17,358 nt of DNA from assembly GCA_023436485.1 (NCBI GenBank), contig JAEZIU010000294.1:1-17358 (forward strand). The letters are read 5' to 3'. This document shows positions 7,708 to 15,466 of the stretch, one piece after another. Positions within the stretch are counted from its first letter, which is position 1, and each line of letters starts with the position of its first letter. Below the pieces are notes generated by a model that was not told the DNA's origin, made no database searches, and saw only the letters and a list, made by a program, of their open reading frames with translations. This stretch comes from Bacillota bacterium (GTDB taxonomy: Bacteria; Bacillota; Clostridia; Acetivibrionales; DSM-1351). The translations under genes and the position numbers were made by a program.

Positions 7708-7738
7708 ACTTTTCCTCCTTAAAAATTAATTTAACAAT

Positions 7739-7767
7739 AGTATAACATTAACTTGTAAATTTGTTAT
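7739..7767 (-). promoter_or_regulatory. Probable promoter of the secreted protein gene
   Basis: Read on the minus strand: ATAACA (7762-7767), a 17-base spacer and TATACT (7739-7744), with an extended -10 TG at the usual position (TGTTATACT). The -35 matches 4 of 6 consensus bases. Confidence 0.45.
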
Positions 7768-7837
7768 GTTTTAGGAAATGTTGTATTCCAGATTATCCAA
7801 GATTTATAACCCTTAAAATTAAACTACATTACTTTTA

Positions 7838-7866
7838 TTGCATGAATTAATTTCCTCCATTATAAT
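7838..7866 (+). promoter_or_regulatory. Sigma-A promoter of the membrane protein gene at 7948
   Basis: TTGCAT at 7838-7843, a 17-base spacer and TATAAT at 7861-7866. The leader to the ATG would be about 75 bases. It diverges from the minus-strand promoter at 7739-7767. Confidence 0.65.
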
Positions 7867-7947
7867 TATAGGTGTACGTCTAAAAATGTCATATAATGTT
7901 ATAAATTCAATTGTAGGAAAATAAAAATACAAAAGGCGCATATATAA

Positions 7948-8532
7948 ATGAATACTTACACTGAAATTAACAGGTTAAAAAAATCAAAATTACCAAACAG
8001 TTTTTTAGCAATAGCACACTTTATTATTGCTGTCTTTTACATGATTCAACAGATTATAAATATAAGAAATAGTCTGCTTATTAATGATGATTTTTTAAAT
8101 AAAGCCGTAATAGATGCGGTAGCATATATATCTCTGGGCATTTCTGTAATTTTTGTTTTAACCAATATTATTGCAGGAATTGGTATCCTAAAAATGAAAA
8201 GTTGGTCGTGGTGGTTGAGTGTATCATTCTTTTTCTTTTTATTAATACAAAAAGTTGTTACTTTCATATTTGGTTTATATACTAAAATTTTTGTATTAGG
8301 CATTGTAGAGGACACAATTTTTCTACGTGAATTTGACTTTATTTTAAACAGCTTATATATTTCGGCTATAGCAATTATAGTTCTTTTATATCTTAATGAT
8401 AATCAAGTGTACACCAGCTTTAAAAAGGACATTTCATCAAAAAAAAGAAACTTTTTAATCTGTTTTGGATTAGCTTTTGCATTTATTTTTCTGAATACTA
8501 TTTTAGGCCAGATAAGTAATTTTCTAGGATAA
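7948..8532 (+). CDS. Hypothetical multi-pass membrane protein
   Basis: A 194-residue integral membrane protein of unknown function. Hydrophobic segments lie at about 18-38, 57-80, 88-118, 133-149 and 167-187, giving four to five membrane passes. A short basic, polar segment before the last pass (SFKKDISSKKRN) is probably cytoplasmic. There are no transporter, peptidase or kinase motifs, although the segment GIGILKMKSWSWWLSV is typical of small clostridial membrane proteins of unknown role. The ribosome binding site is weak (AAAGG upstream of the ATG), so the start is less certain than for its neighbours. Its stop codon overlaps the 3' end of the convergent sigma factor gene by nine bases, with no terminator between them. 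Confidence 0.7.
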   Translation: MNTYTEINRLKKSKLPNSFLAIAHFIIAVFYMIQQIINIRNSLLINDDFLNKAVIDAVAYISLGISVIFVLTNIIAGIGILKMKSWSWWLSVSFFFFLLIQKVVTFIFGLYTKIFVLGIVEDTIFLREFDFILNSLYISAIAIIVLLYLNDNQVYTSFKKDISSKKRNFLICFGLAFAFIFLNTILGQISNFLG

Positions 8533-10143
8533 GGATGTTAGCCCCGGCAAATCCTTAAACATACAGAAGGCAGTAGTGTTTCGTTCATTGATGTGTGGAA
8601 TATTTAAAATCATGTTACTATTTAAGTATCCCATTATATGAGAAACAATATAAAGTAAGGACAGAAACCCATGACAATCTATTTGTGCACTTAAACGTTT
8701 CGGTACTTCTTTTTCTAGTATTCCAACAATAGCTTTTAATATTTGCTTTAATTCATCGTATACAAATGCCCTTTCTTGCTTTTCTAAGTTAACTAGTTTA
8801 GATAAACTAATATTGTCCAGTCCGATAAAATTTGGGGTTAATATTTGTTTTCCCTTATTTATAAAGCCCTGTGCTATCAACGTGGCAAGAGTCTCCATTT
8901 CATTATCGTTATATTCCGATATTTTGTGCTCTCCCTCATAAAAAGGTTTTAATAAAGTTAGTTCAATATCATTCGGCCCAAATACATGTGAAGTATTCTT
9001 GGGAAGTATATGAAAGTTACAACTCCAATATCCCAGTTTGCTATCCGGATTACTATGATTATATACTCCAAAATCCCATTCCCTTGGTTTTCGTTCTCTT
9101 GCATTAGGCCACCCACGGATACCTGTTTTGAGTAAAGGAGGTTCATTCAAAATTTCAGATTGAATTTTGTTTAGGGCTAAAAACAATGACATTGGGATAA
9201 GTGTCCATAAAAGTTTTTCCCACTTAAGATTTGAACCGATAAATCCCACATTACGGATTTCCTTTTCATTTTTATTGAAACTATCATAAAGTTTGACTGC
9301 CAACGCTTGACACTTATCAGCAAGAACCCTATCAATCCTATCCTGTAATTCTTTCAAAATAATAATAAAGTTAGTTTGATACATGCCATCCCTATTCTGC
9401 GAAATTACATCTCCATCAACAAGAATTTTTAGTTCGTCCTCAAGGTACGGTCTTGAGATTCCTATATCAACACTCATTTCTTCAATTGTTATGGGCTTAT
9501 TATATGCAGACATTACTATATTCTTAGGAATTTTACGCTCAAACATTTTAAAATACATAGTGCCCAATTCACCCCAAAAACCAAAGACAAAGTCTTTAGG
9601 ATTATAACTCTTTTCTCCATATTCTCTTATCATATTAACACCGTCCTTTAATAATTTTCTTGCCTTAAACAAATGCTGTTTAACCATTCCTTTGGAAATG
9701 TTCAAAATATCCGAAATCTCTTCACAATTTTTCTCCTCAATGTAATACATGATAGTGACTCTTCTTTGAGTTTGTGATAAAAGAGAAACTTCTCTCCTCA
9801 ATGCATTTATATCTTCTTTGAAAATTACTGTATCCTCAAGATTTTCGTTATCATCAAAAAGAATCATATTTAAGCCATCCAGGGATTCAACTGTTTGTTT
9901 GCTCTTTTTGTATACCCATCTTTTCCATGTATTTTTGGCTATAGACCATAACCATCCATGAAAAGCCTTTTCGTCTTTTAATGAAGAGGCTGAACGAAGT
10001 ATCTCGAACACTATGTCTTGGGCCAAATCTTCAGCATCTACCCTATTCATGGTTCGCTTTAAGGCAAAAGCGAATATTTTATCAACATAATCCTGCAGAA
10101 TTATGTTTACTATTTCTTTAGAGTAACCATTTTGTTGGTGCAC
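8524..10143 (-). CDS. ECF-type RNA polymerase sigma factor with long C-terminal sensor-like extension
   Basis: A sigma-70-family protein of about 539 residues; ordinary ECF factors have 160-200. Region 2 lies at about 17-82, with the core-binding motif DAEDLAQDIVFEIL and a -10-binding FHGWLWSIAKNTWKRW segment. Region 4 lies at about 117-168, with CEEISDILNISKGMVKQHL as its helix-turn-helix. A further helix-turn-helix or winged-helix-like segment follows at about 205-265 (KPITIEEMSVDIGISRPYLE). The remaining 270 residues are unrecognised; they contain WDFGVYNHSNPD and a hydrophobic stretch near 310-325 and may bind a ligand or partner. GTG at 10143-10141 is preferred because GAGGTGG lies seven bases upstream; the ATG at 10167 lacks a site. 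No anti-sigma gene is adjacent, consistent with control by the C-terminal domain (inference). Confidence 0.82.
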   Translation of the reverse strand: MHQQNGYSKEIVNIILQDYVDKIFAFALKRTMNRVDAEDLAQDIVFEILRSASSLKDEKAFHGWLWSIAKNTWKRWVYKKSKQTVESLDGLNMILFDDNENLEDTVIFKEDINALRREVSLLSQTQRRVTIMYYIEEKNCEEISDILNISKGMVKQHLFKARKLLKDGVNMIREYGEKSYNPKDFVFGFWGELGTMYFKMFERKIPKNIVMSAYNKPITIEEMSVDIGISRPYLEDELKILVDGDVISQNRDGMYQTNFIIILKELQDRIDRVLADKCQALAVKLYDSFNKNEKEIRNVGFIGSNLKWEKLLWTLIPMSLFLALNKIQSEILNEPPLLKTGIRGWPNARERKPREWDFGVYNHSNPDSKLGYWSCNFHILPKNTSHVFGPNDIELTLLKPFYEGEHKISEYNDNEMETLATLIAQGFINKGKQILTPNFIGLDNISLSKLVNLEKQERAFVYDELKQILKAIVGILEKEVPKRLSAQIDCHGFLSLLYIVSHIMGYLNSNMILNIPHINERNTTAFCMFKDLPGLTSLS

Positions 10144-10150
10144 CAATTTA

Positions 10151-10157
10151 CCACCTC
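10151..10157 (-). promoter_or_regulatory. Ribosome binding site deciding the sigma factor start
   Basis: GAGGTGG on the minus strand, seven bases before GTG at 10143. It lies downstream of the in-frame ATG at 10167 and so argues against that longer start. Confidence 0.6.
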
Positions 10158-10167
10158 GACCTTTCAT

Positions 10168-10399
10168 ACATATAGTAACAAAAACTATGGAGTGGTTAAT
10201 AGAAAATAAAATATATTTATTAGAATTTCTTTAAATTTTGGAAATTAAGAGTAATCAAATAAATCGATTACAGGACATTGTTGATATCGTACGGATAATA
10301 GCCGTATTGAAGTAAGGAAAGGTTGGCTTAATATTCTTGTCTAGCATATGCTCATACAATATTTATTCGCCTCTTCCATCTTTGGTACTTCCCCACGCC
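10168..10399. other. Intergenic region without a recognisable gene
   Basis: About 230 AT-rich bases between the sigma factor gene and the small membrane protein gene. It should contain the sigma factor promoter, but no -35/-10 pair with good spacing stands out. A 10-base palindrome, AGCATATGCT, lies near 10344. No tRNA, terminator with a T-run, or repeat was seen. Confidence 0.5.
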
Positions 10400-10768
10400 T
10401 TAAACAAAGCGTTCTCTGTAATGTATGATATTTGATAATATTAAAAACGAAAAAATCATACCCGAAGTAAGAGGTACTTTTCCACTTTGTAAACACCAAA
10501 TAACATCTACCAACATAAAGAAAATAGTATAAATAATCATTAGCCTATAGCCCCATTTTTTAAGGAGCAATAATCCGGCTGCGGCAATTACATGTACTAA
10601 CGAAAGCAGTATATTCATAACACTGTTCGAATAAATTGGCAATGGGTTTAATTCAAATCCCAGTTTTTTAAAATATCCGGGGAAAATAGTTGCTCCTATT
10701 GAAAACATTGCAGCCAAAATAATTAAATCTGCAATTACCGTTATTATAATGGGCCTCTTTTCATTCAT
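10400..10768 (-). CDS. Hypothetical small membrane protein
   Basis: A 122-residue protein with four predicted membrane passes at about 7-28, 48-68, 71-92 and 100-117, short loops and a basic C-terminal tail (YRERFV). It resembles the many small four-helix membrane proteins of unknown role in Firmicutes and has no diagnostic motif. The start has a GGGGGA ribosome binding site (AGGGGGA on the minus strand at 10775-10781) and begins MNEKRP. It follows the alpha-galactosidase-like gene by 62 bases in the same direction and is probably the last gene of that transcription unit, though no clear terminator was found after it. A link between its function and the glycosidase is not shown by the sequence. 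Confidence 0.68.
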   Translation of the reverse strand: MNEKRPIIITVIADLIILAAMFSIGATIFPGYFKKLGFELNPLPIYSNSVMNILLSLVHVIAAAGLLLLKKWGYRLMIIYTIFFMLVDVIWCLQSGKVPLTSGMIFSFLILSNIIHYRERFV

Positions 10769-10830
10769 CTATTTTCCCCCTGAACGTAAATCATCAAGAT
10801 ACTTGCCGATATCTTTTTGTTATATCCCCT

Positions 10831-12141
10831 TTAAACATTAGTATAAAGGATATTTATGGAAATCTCAAACAGTTTTGCCCCATGAGGTGCAATAGTTACC
10901 TCTAACTTCTCATCAACATTATTTATACTATCCTTACACCACAGCTCCTCAAAAACACACCCTTTAAAGCAGTCAAACCCTAGCTCCTCAGGAGTTATTT
11001 GAATATTCCTTACTTGGTCACTGAGATTGAATACGGCAAGATAGTAAATCTCCTTTTCTGTATCCCTTGAAAACCATATCGCTTGCTTATCATCTCTTGA
11101 AAGCTGTTTCACACCTGTTGAGTGAGTCAGAAGACGTAATACTTTACTATTAGTCATAAGTTCCAGTGTCCACTTATCCAACTTGGTTAGTTCTGCCCCA
11201 ACCATAAGGGGAGAACGGAAGATACACCAAAGGGTCATCATAGTAATCTGTTCTTCCCTGGTGAAATTTGTTAGTCGTTCCTCCCCAAAGCCTTTACCGA
11301 TATACCCCAGAGGAAGCATGTCACAATCGGGGTAACAACCTTCTGAAACGTGATTTTGCCAAATTTCACATCTTTCAAACATATTCTTTAACAATGGCCA
11401 ACTATCCCAGAAATCGTCTGTGATTCTCCACATGTTAGCATATTTTTCATAGTGCCATGCTTTATTTATAAGAGCAGGCCCCGGCGACAAGCTTAAAACC
11501 ATTGGACGTCCGCAATTTTGTATAGCATTATAAAGCATCTCAATTTCTTTCTCAGCTGATTTCATGTCAAGTCTGCATATATCATCACACTTTATAAAGT
11601 CTACTCCCCATTGTGCATATAAACTGAAGATAGAATTGTAATACTCCTGAGCTCCTTGTTTACTGACCTCTAATCCATACATATCAGGATTCCACATGCA
11701 TATGGAATAAGGGTCGGCAATCTCATTGGCAGTTCTGTCAGTTCCATAAACCCTCATGTGATTGTGGGCTGCAATTCTGGGAATACCCCGCATAATGTGA
11801 ATCCCAAACTTTAGCCCAAGGCTATGAATATAATCAGCCAGAGGCTTAAAACCCTTACCGTTAGCAGAGGACGGAAAACGCTCCGGACATGGAAGAAGTC
11901 TGGAATATTCATCAATCTCCACTTTCCCGAAGGGTACATACTGGAATTGGTCTCTTTTTAAGCCTGCCTCATGGCTATACCAGGATATATCAACAACCAT
12001 ATATTCCCATCCAATTTCTTTTAAGTTTGCAGCCATAAACTCGGCATTTTGCTTAACCTGCTCTTCATTAACTGTAGTGTCATAGTAATCATAACTGTTC
12101 CAACCCATGGGTGGCGTAATAGCAAACTTATTTTTATCCAT
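10831..12141 (-). CDS. Glycoside hydrolase family 27 protein (alpha-galactosidase-like)
   Basis: A (beta/alpha)8-barrel glycosidase of 436 residues, expected to release terminal alpha-galactose (or the close relatives alpha-N-acetylgalactosamine or beta-L-arabinopyranose) with retention. The N terminus PPMGWNSYDYYD is the GH27 signature. The predicted nucleophile is Asp186 in FIKCDD, replacing the classical KYDNC, and the predicted acid/base is Asp243 in WRITDDFWDSW. The substrate-loop motif ICMWNPDMYGLEVS is also present. A beta-sandwich C-terminal domain covers about 345-430. There is no signal peptide, so the enzyme is probably cytosolic and acts on imported oligosaccharides or glycosides. 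AAGGGAGAA precedes the ATG. It starts 13 bases after the stop of the AraC regulator gene, so the two are almost certainly cotranscribed. The family is secure, the exact sugar is not. Confidence 0.9.
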   Translation of the reverse strand: MDKNKFAITPPMGWNSYDYYDTTVNEEQVKQNAEFMAANLKEIGWEYMVVDISWYSHEAGLKRDQFQYVPFGKVEIDEYSRLLPCPERFPSSANGKGFKPLADYIHSLGLKFGIHIMRGIPRIAAHNHMRVYGTDRTANEIADPYSICMWNPDMYGLEVSKQGAQEYYNSIFSLYAQWGVDFIKCDDICRLDMKSAEKEIEMLYNAIQNCGRPMVLSLSPGPALINKAWHYEKYANMWRITDDFWDSWPLLKNMFERCEIWQNHVSEGCYPDCDMLPLGYIGKGFGEERLTNFTREEQITMMTLWCIFRSPLMVGAELTKLDKWTLELMTNSKVLRLLTHSTGVKQLSRDDKQAIWFSRDTEKEIYYLAVFNLSDQVRNIQITPEELGFDCFKGCVFEELWCKDSINNVDEKLEVTIAPHGAKLFEISINILYTNV

Positions 12142-12154
12142 ACTTTATTCTCCC

Positions 12155-13030
12155 TTAAATTTTTGTAACAGGTATCCAGATTTCTACTATAAATTTATTA
12201 TCGCCCACTTTATAGTACATTTCAAATTCAGGTGCATCTGCATGTTGGTAACCTGATGATGGAAACCATTCCGGGTATATTCGTTCCCATATTGCCTGCA
12301 CCTTTTCTGTTGTTTTGTCTTCAGTATGCTCTTCTGTAGGGAAAATAGCCCAAGTCAGTTTGGGTATGTCCAGTTGTACAAAGCCTTCTGGAATACCTTC
12401 TTTAGGAGTTATCTGGCATAACATATAATGATATGTTCCGTCATTTTGATGGCCATACATTGCGGCATTCAGCAACATATCAGGATTCCCGCAGTCCGCT
12501 GCTTTTAAAATACGTTCCATAGTCCCGTCATTAATTGATTTAAGCCAGAATTCAGGAACTTTCTCGTAACATTCCCCATCTACCTTACTTAAAATTGTAT
12601 CAACACCAAATACTGAAAAACTTTCCTTCTCTTCAATTCTGTAATTCATTTCCACATCTCCTTTAATCGAAATATGAAAGGAAATGCGTGGATAGGCTTT
12701 TAGCTGTATGCCTCTATCGCGAGCTAATGTTGGCGTAACGCCATGTAAATTTTGAAATGCACGTGTAAACGCGTCAGGGGACTCATATCCGTATTTGAGC
12801 GCAAGGTCGATTACCTTTACAACGCTGTTTTGAAGTTCAAACGCTGCAAGAGTAAGCCGTCTGCGTCTGATGTATTCAGACAACGGTACCTCTGTAATAA
12901 ACGAAAACATACGTTGAAAATGATAAGTCGAACAACATGCCTTCCTTGCAACTTCGTCAAAATCAATCTCTCCCGTTAAGTTATCTTCTACATAGCAAAT
13001 TGCTTCATTCATCTTATCAAGCCAGTTCAT
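12155..13030 (-). CDS. AraC family transcriptional regulator with GyrI-like effector domain
   Basis: A 291-residue DNA-binding regulator. The N-terminal AraC/XylS double helix-turn-helix covers about 6-103: FDEVARKACCSTYHFQRMF is the first and DLALKYGYESPDAFTRAFQ the second, followed by GVTPTLAR. A GyrI-like (SRPBCC-type small-molecule-binding) domain covers about 129-290, starting EEKESFSVFGVD and ending FIVEIWIPV. Relatives such as Rob and BltR/GyrI-linked regulators bind bulky hydrophobic or cationic compounds. The second ATG (13030) is preferred: GGGAGG at 13039-13044 lies eight bases before it but only two before the ATG at 13036. The gene is upstream of, and nearly touching, the GH27 gene, so it probably controls that operon. 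No -35/-10 pair is clear in the 60 bases separating it from the nitroreductase gene. Confidence 0.9.
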   Translation of the reverse strand: MNWLDKMNEAICYVEDNLTGEIDFDEVARKACCSTYHFQRMFSFITEVPLSEYIRRRRLTLAAFELQNSVVKVIDLALKYGYESPDAFTRAFQNLHGVTPTLARDRGIQLKAYPRISFHISIKGDVEMNYRIEEKESFSVFGVDTILSKVDGECYEKVPEFWLKSINDGTMERILKAADCGNPDMLLNAAMYGHQNDGTYHYMLCQITPKEGIPEGFVQLDIPKLTWAIFPTEEHTEDKTTEKVQAIWERIYPEWFPSSGYQHADAPEFEMYYKVGDNKFIVEIWIPVTKI

Positions 13031-13038
13031 ACGCATAA

Positions 13039-13044
13039 CCTCCC
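13039..13044 (-). promoter_or_regulatory. Ribosome binding site deciding the AraC/GyrI regulator start
   Basis: GGGAGG lies two bases from the ATG at 13036 but eight from the in-frame ATG at 13030, so the later start is the functional one. Confidence 0.65.
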
Positions 13045-13096
13045 TTCGATAATCAGTCTAACATGGACCGAATTATATATCCCGTCAATTCATGCA

Positions 13097-13954
13097 TTAT
13101 ATTGCAGGGTACTCCTCCCCTTTTTCCCAATGTACTTTTGTTTCATCATACCGCGGAACAAACTCTTTTTCCTCTGCGGGATAGCCAAGAGCGATTATAG
13201 CTACAGGTACAACCTTGTCACGCAAGTTGTAAAATTCACAAACATATTTATTCCTTTTACTTGTTCTAGGCAAGCTGCACCATGTTGCACCCAAACCCAA
13301 CCCATGAGCAGCAAGCAGCATATTTTGTGTAGCGGCAGAGCAGTCTTCCAGTAGGAAATCTGTCACACCCTGAATACCCTTGTCACCACAAACAATAATA
13401 CTGCAGTCGGCACTATCTAACGGCAAATAATTGCTTTGCCCATTATCTGCATTAAGCAGATTAGTCATAAACTCTTTATTATGTGTTACAATGAAATACC
13501 ACGGACGCTTGTTTTTAGCTGTTGGAGCACAAAATCCGGCCTCAAGAATTGTTTCTATTTTTGACTTTTCGATTGCTTCTGATTTAAAAATACGAATGCT
13601 TCTTCTTGTCTTAATTGCAGTCAATACGTCCATATCACAAGTATGTTTTTCAACATTTTCACGCTTGCCAGAGCCCTGCATTGCACTCTCATCAAGATGC
13701 ATCGTAACCTCAATTTTAAAATCGTCACCTAAGAATCCAATTCTTTTTTGCAGAGCTTTATCTACAGTCATTATATAAAGCCCGTTTCCCCTGGAAATAA
13801 GCTTGTTCCTATATTCCACTCCGTTTATAGTTCCGTAAACCTTTATAGTACCTTTACTAACATTGAATATTTTAGCAGGATTAAAAGGCAATTCAATAAA
13901 TGTCAAACTGCCCTTCATATCTGGTTTTTTCAATGTATAGCTAAAAGTCTGCAA
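13097..13954 (-). CDS. Nitroreductase family protein with N-terminal DUF1905-like domain
   Basis: A two-domain protein of about 285 residues. Residues 3-88 form a small beta-barrel resembling DUF1905: FIELPFNPAKIF, then GTINGVEYRNKL, a G-x-G-LYIMTV strand and KRIGFLGDDFKIEV. Residues 107-285 are an FMN-dependent nitroreductase: TRRSIRIFK with the flavin-phosphate Arg pair, APTAKNKRPWYFIVT, EDCSAATQNMLLAAHGLGLG and ATWCSLPR. It probably reduces nitroaromatics, quinones or similar acceptors with NAD(P)H in the cytosol; the substrate is unknown. TTG at 13954-13952 is preferred to GTG at 13963 because AAGGAG (13963-13968) overlaps the GTG and lies eight bases before the TTG. That ribosome binding site also overlaps the stop of the upstream AraC gene, so the two are translationally linked. 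Confidence 0.85.
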   Translation of the reverse strand: MQTFSYTLKKPDMKGSLTFIELPFNPAKIFNVSKGTIKVYGTINGVEYRNKLISRGNGLYIMTVDKALQKRIGFLGDDFKIEVTMHLDESAMQGSGKRENVEKHTCDMDVLTAIKTRRSIRIFKSEAIEKSKIETILEAGFCAPTAKNKRPWYFIVTHNKEFMTNLLNADNGQSNYLPLDSADCSIIVCGDKGIQGVTDFLLEDCSAATQNMLLAAHGLGLGATWCSLPRTSKRNKYVCEFYNLRDKVVPVAIIALGYPAEEKEFVPRYDETKVHWEKGEEYPAI

Positions 13955-13962
13955 GACTACCA

Positions 13963-13968
13963 CTCCTT
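13963..13968 (-). promoter_or_regulatory. Ribosome binding site overlapping the upstream stop codon
   Basis: TAAGGAG combines the TAA stop of the AraC gene with an AAGGAG site for the nitroreductase. It sits eight bases before the preferred TTG and overlaps the rejected GTG. Translational coupling is likely. Confidence 0.65.
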
Positions 13969-15325
13969 ACGTTTTTTGTTTTACCGGCATATGTAAAACT
14001 ACCTCTGTATCCATGTCAAGTTCAGGTTTATCCAGCTTGTATTCTTCAAAAAACCAGTAGTTTCCCAAGTCAAATTCCGTACTCTTAGATAACCATTTAA
14101 GAAACTCGCCCCACGCCCAGCCATTATAACTATATTTTGCTTTCATTATGGCATAGTAACCACCATTAAATTCTTCCAACTTAATATCCGGATTATCAGT
14201 TCTAAATTCTTCATCAACTGTAACATGGATTTTATAGAAAAAGTCATTATGCCCTATTCGTTCATTATTATAGTAAGCAAAAAACCTGTGTGCCTTGCTG
14301 TCATTAAAAAAGCCTTGGGAATCTGCCCATTTGAAAAAGAACTCACGTGCCTTTACATCTGCATCTTTCCCGGTTGCAGTATATGTTGCCGTCAACATTG
14401 GCTCAACATAATCAAATGTTTTAGTTATGTCATAATCTTTGGATTTTAGAGCTATAGGCATATATAAGTCTATTCCGCCTATATGGTTTGCATTGTCATC
14501 AAAGCCCAAATGCTCTTCCAACCACTGTTGTCCACCATAAACATATTTACTGTCCGAAAGCCAGTTCTTAAAGCGGTTCCACGCCTTGACAATTTCATCT
14601 CCTATATCTCCATCCTGCCCGTGCTTAACGCTTGTAACAGCGTAAAGTCCACCTTCCAGGATTTTTTCCTTCACAAGGTTATCATTTACAACTATATTAT
14701 CTGCAATAGTGACGCAAACTTCGTACCCGTATTCTTCTTCATCAGGAGATGACGGATTCGGGTTATTGTATCCGAAAATACGTATATTTTGTTCATTTAC
14801 ATTGAGGCTATTCTTATTGAGCCATTGCGCCATTACACTAAAAGCATGCTGTTCAGGCTCTTTCCCGCAATAGCAAAAATAAGCTACACGAGTTGGCTCC
14901 AATTCCTTTAAAACCTTTATATCAGGATAATTCTCAATAAGCTCTTTGTCCTGAATATCAAAATACTTTTCCATAATATCAATCCTCTCAAAGTTGTACA
15001 AGTTTTTCTGTTTCCTATAATCGCTTGGCAGAAACCCTGTTACACGTTTGAAAGCCCTTGAAAAGCTGTCTCCGCTTTCAAAATCAAACTTTATTGCAAT
15101 ATCAATTAAGCAAGTATTACTCCTTTTTAGCTCAAAAGCCGCCAGACTAATCCTGCGAAGCCTGATGTATTCTTTTACCGAGTAGCCGGTTAGTGCAAAA
15201 AACATTCTATAAAAGTTTGACATAGACATATATGCTTGTTGAGCAGCAAAATCCAAGCTAATTTTATTTTCAAGGTTGTCTTCAATGTAATCAATGGATT
15301 TCTCAATTCTTTCATAATAATTCAT
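13967..15325 (-). CDS. AraC family transcriptional regulator with two tandem GyrI-like effector domains
   Basis: A 452-residue regulator, longer than the usual 290. The AraC-type DNA-binding domain covers about 5-105: LDFAAQQAYMSMSNFYRMF is the first helix-turn-helix and DIAIKFDFESGDSFSRAFK the second. Two GyrI-like domains then follow, at about 135-292 and 308-447. They share an internal pattern: F-x-Y-N-N near the start of the fold, then GG-Y-A followed by W-x-x-F-x-x-WL-S-x-S, then an aromatic-rich WLEEH or WFFEEY segment, and a final strand ending hydrophobic-MPI or HMPV. Each probably binds a small hydrophobic or aromatic ligand. AAAGGAG precedes the ATG by a normal distance. The gene leads the minus-strand cluster and overlaps the ribosome binding site of the nitroreductase, suggesting that it senses a compound that enzyme acts on (inference). 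Confidence 0.87.
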   Translation of the reverse strand: MNYYERIEKSIDYIEDNLENKISLDFAAQQAYMSMSNFYRMFFALTGYSVKEYIRLRRISLAAFELKRSNTCLIDIAIKFDFESGDSFSRAFKRVTGFLPSDYRKQKNLYNFERIDIMEKYFDIQDKELIENYPDIKVLKELEPTRVAYFCYCGKEPEQHAFSVMAQWLNKNSLNVNEQNIRIFGYNNPNPSSPDEEEYGYEVCVTIADNIVVNDNLVKEKILEGGLYAVTSVKHGQDGDIGDEIVKAWNRFKNWLSDSKYVYGGQQWLEEHLGFDDNANHIGGIDLYMPIALKSKDYDITKTFDYVEPMLTATYTATGKDADVKAREFFFKWADSQGFFNDSKAHRFFAYYNNERIGHNDFFYKIHVTVDEEFRTDNPDIKLEEFNGGYYAIMKAKYSYNGWAWGEFLKWLSKSTEFDLGNYWFFEEYKLDKPELDMDTEVVLHMPVKQKT

Positions 15326-15358
15326 TAAAGAAGCGCTCCTTTAGTCTCTTAAGATGAG

Positions 15359-15388
15359 AATATAATAGCATACCGCAATTGTAGCTGT
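15359..15388 (-). promoter_or_regulatory. Possible promoter of the minus-strand cluster
   Basis: Read on the minus strand, a CGGACA (4 of 6 to TTGACA) is followed after about 18 bases by TATTAT and then by the AAAGGAG site and ATG of the AraC gene. Coordinates are approximate and the match is only fair. Confidence 0.3.
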
Positions 15389-15438
15389 CCGACTTTTTTT
15401 CCAAAAATATAGCCTCCATATCCAGGAATTTGAAAATT

Positions 15439-15447
15439 TGGTACAAT
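15439..15447 (+). promoter_or_regulatory. Possible extended -10 promoter of the DUF4846 lipoprotein gene
   Basis: TGGTACAAT at 15439-15447 fits an extended -10 element (TG-N-TATAAT with one mismatch). The -35 position (TATCCA) is poor, and the -10 sits only 20 bases before the ATG at 15467, so the leader would be very short. Confidence 0.3.
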
Positions 15448-15466
15448 AAATACAGGAGGATACCCC

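Noticed and set aside
10343..10352. Palindrome AGCATATGCT as an operator or terminator
   Set aside because: Only ten bases, no T-run and no second copy near a promoter, so it is likely chance in AT-rich DNA.
10400..15325. A defence or toxin-antitoxin island
   Set aside because: All five genes fit regulator, oxidoreductase, glycosidase or small membrane protein families; no nuclease, methylase or toxin-like pair is present.
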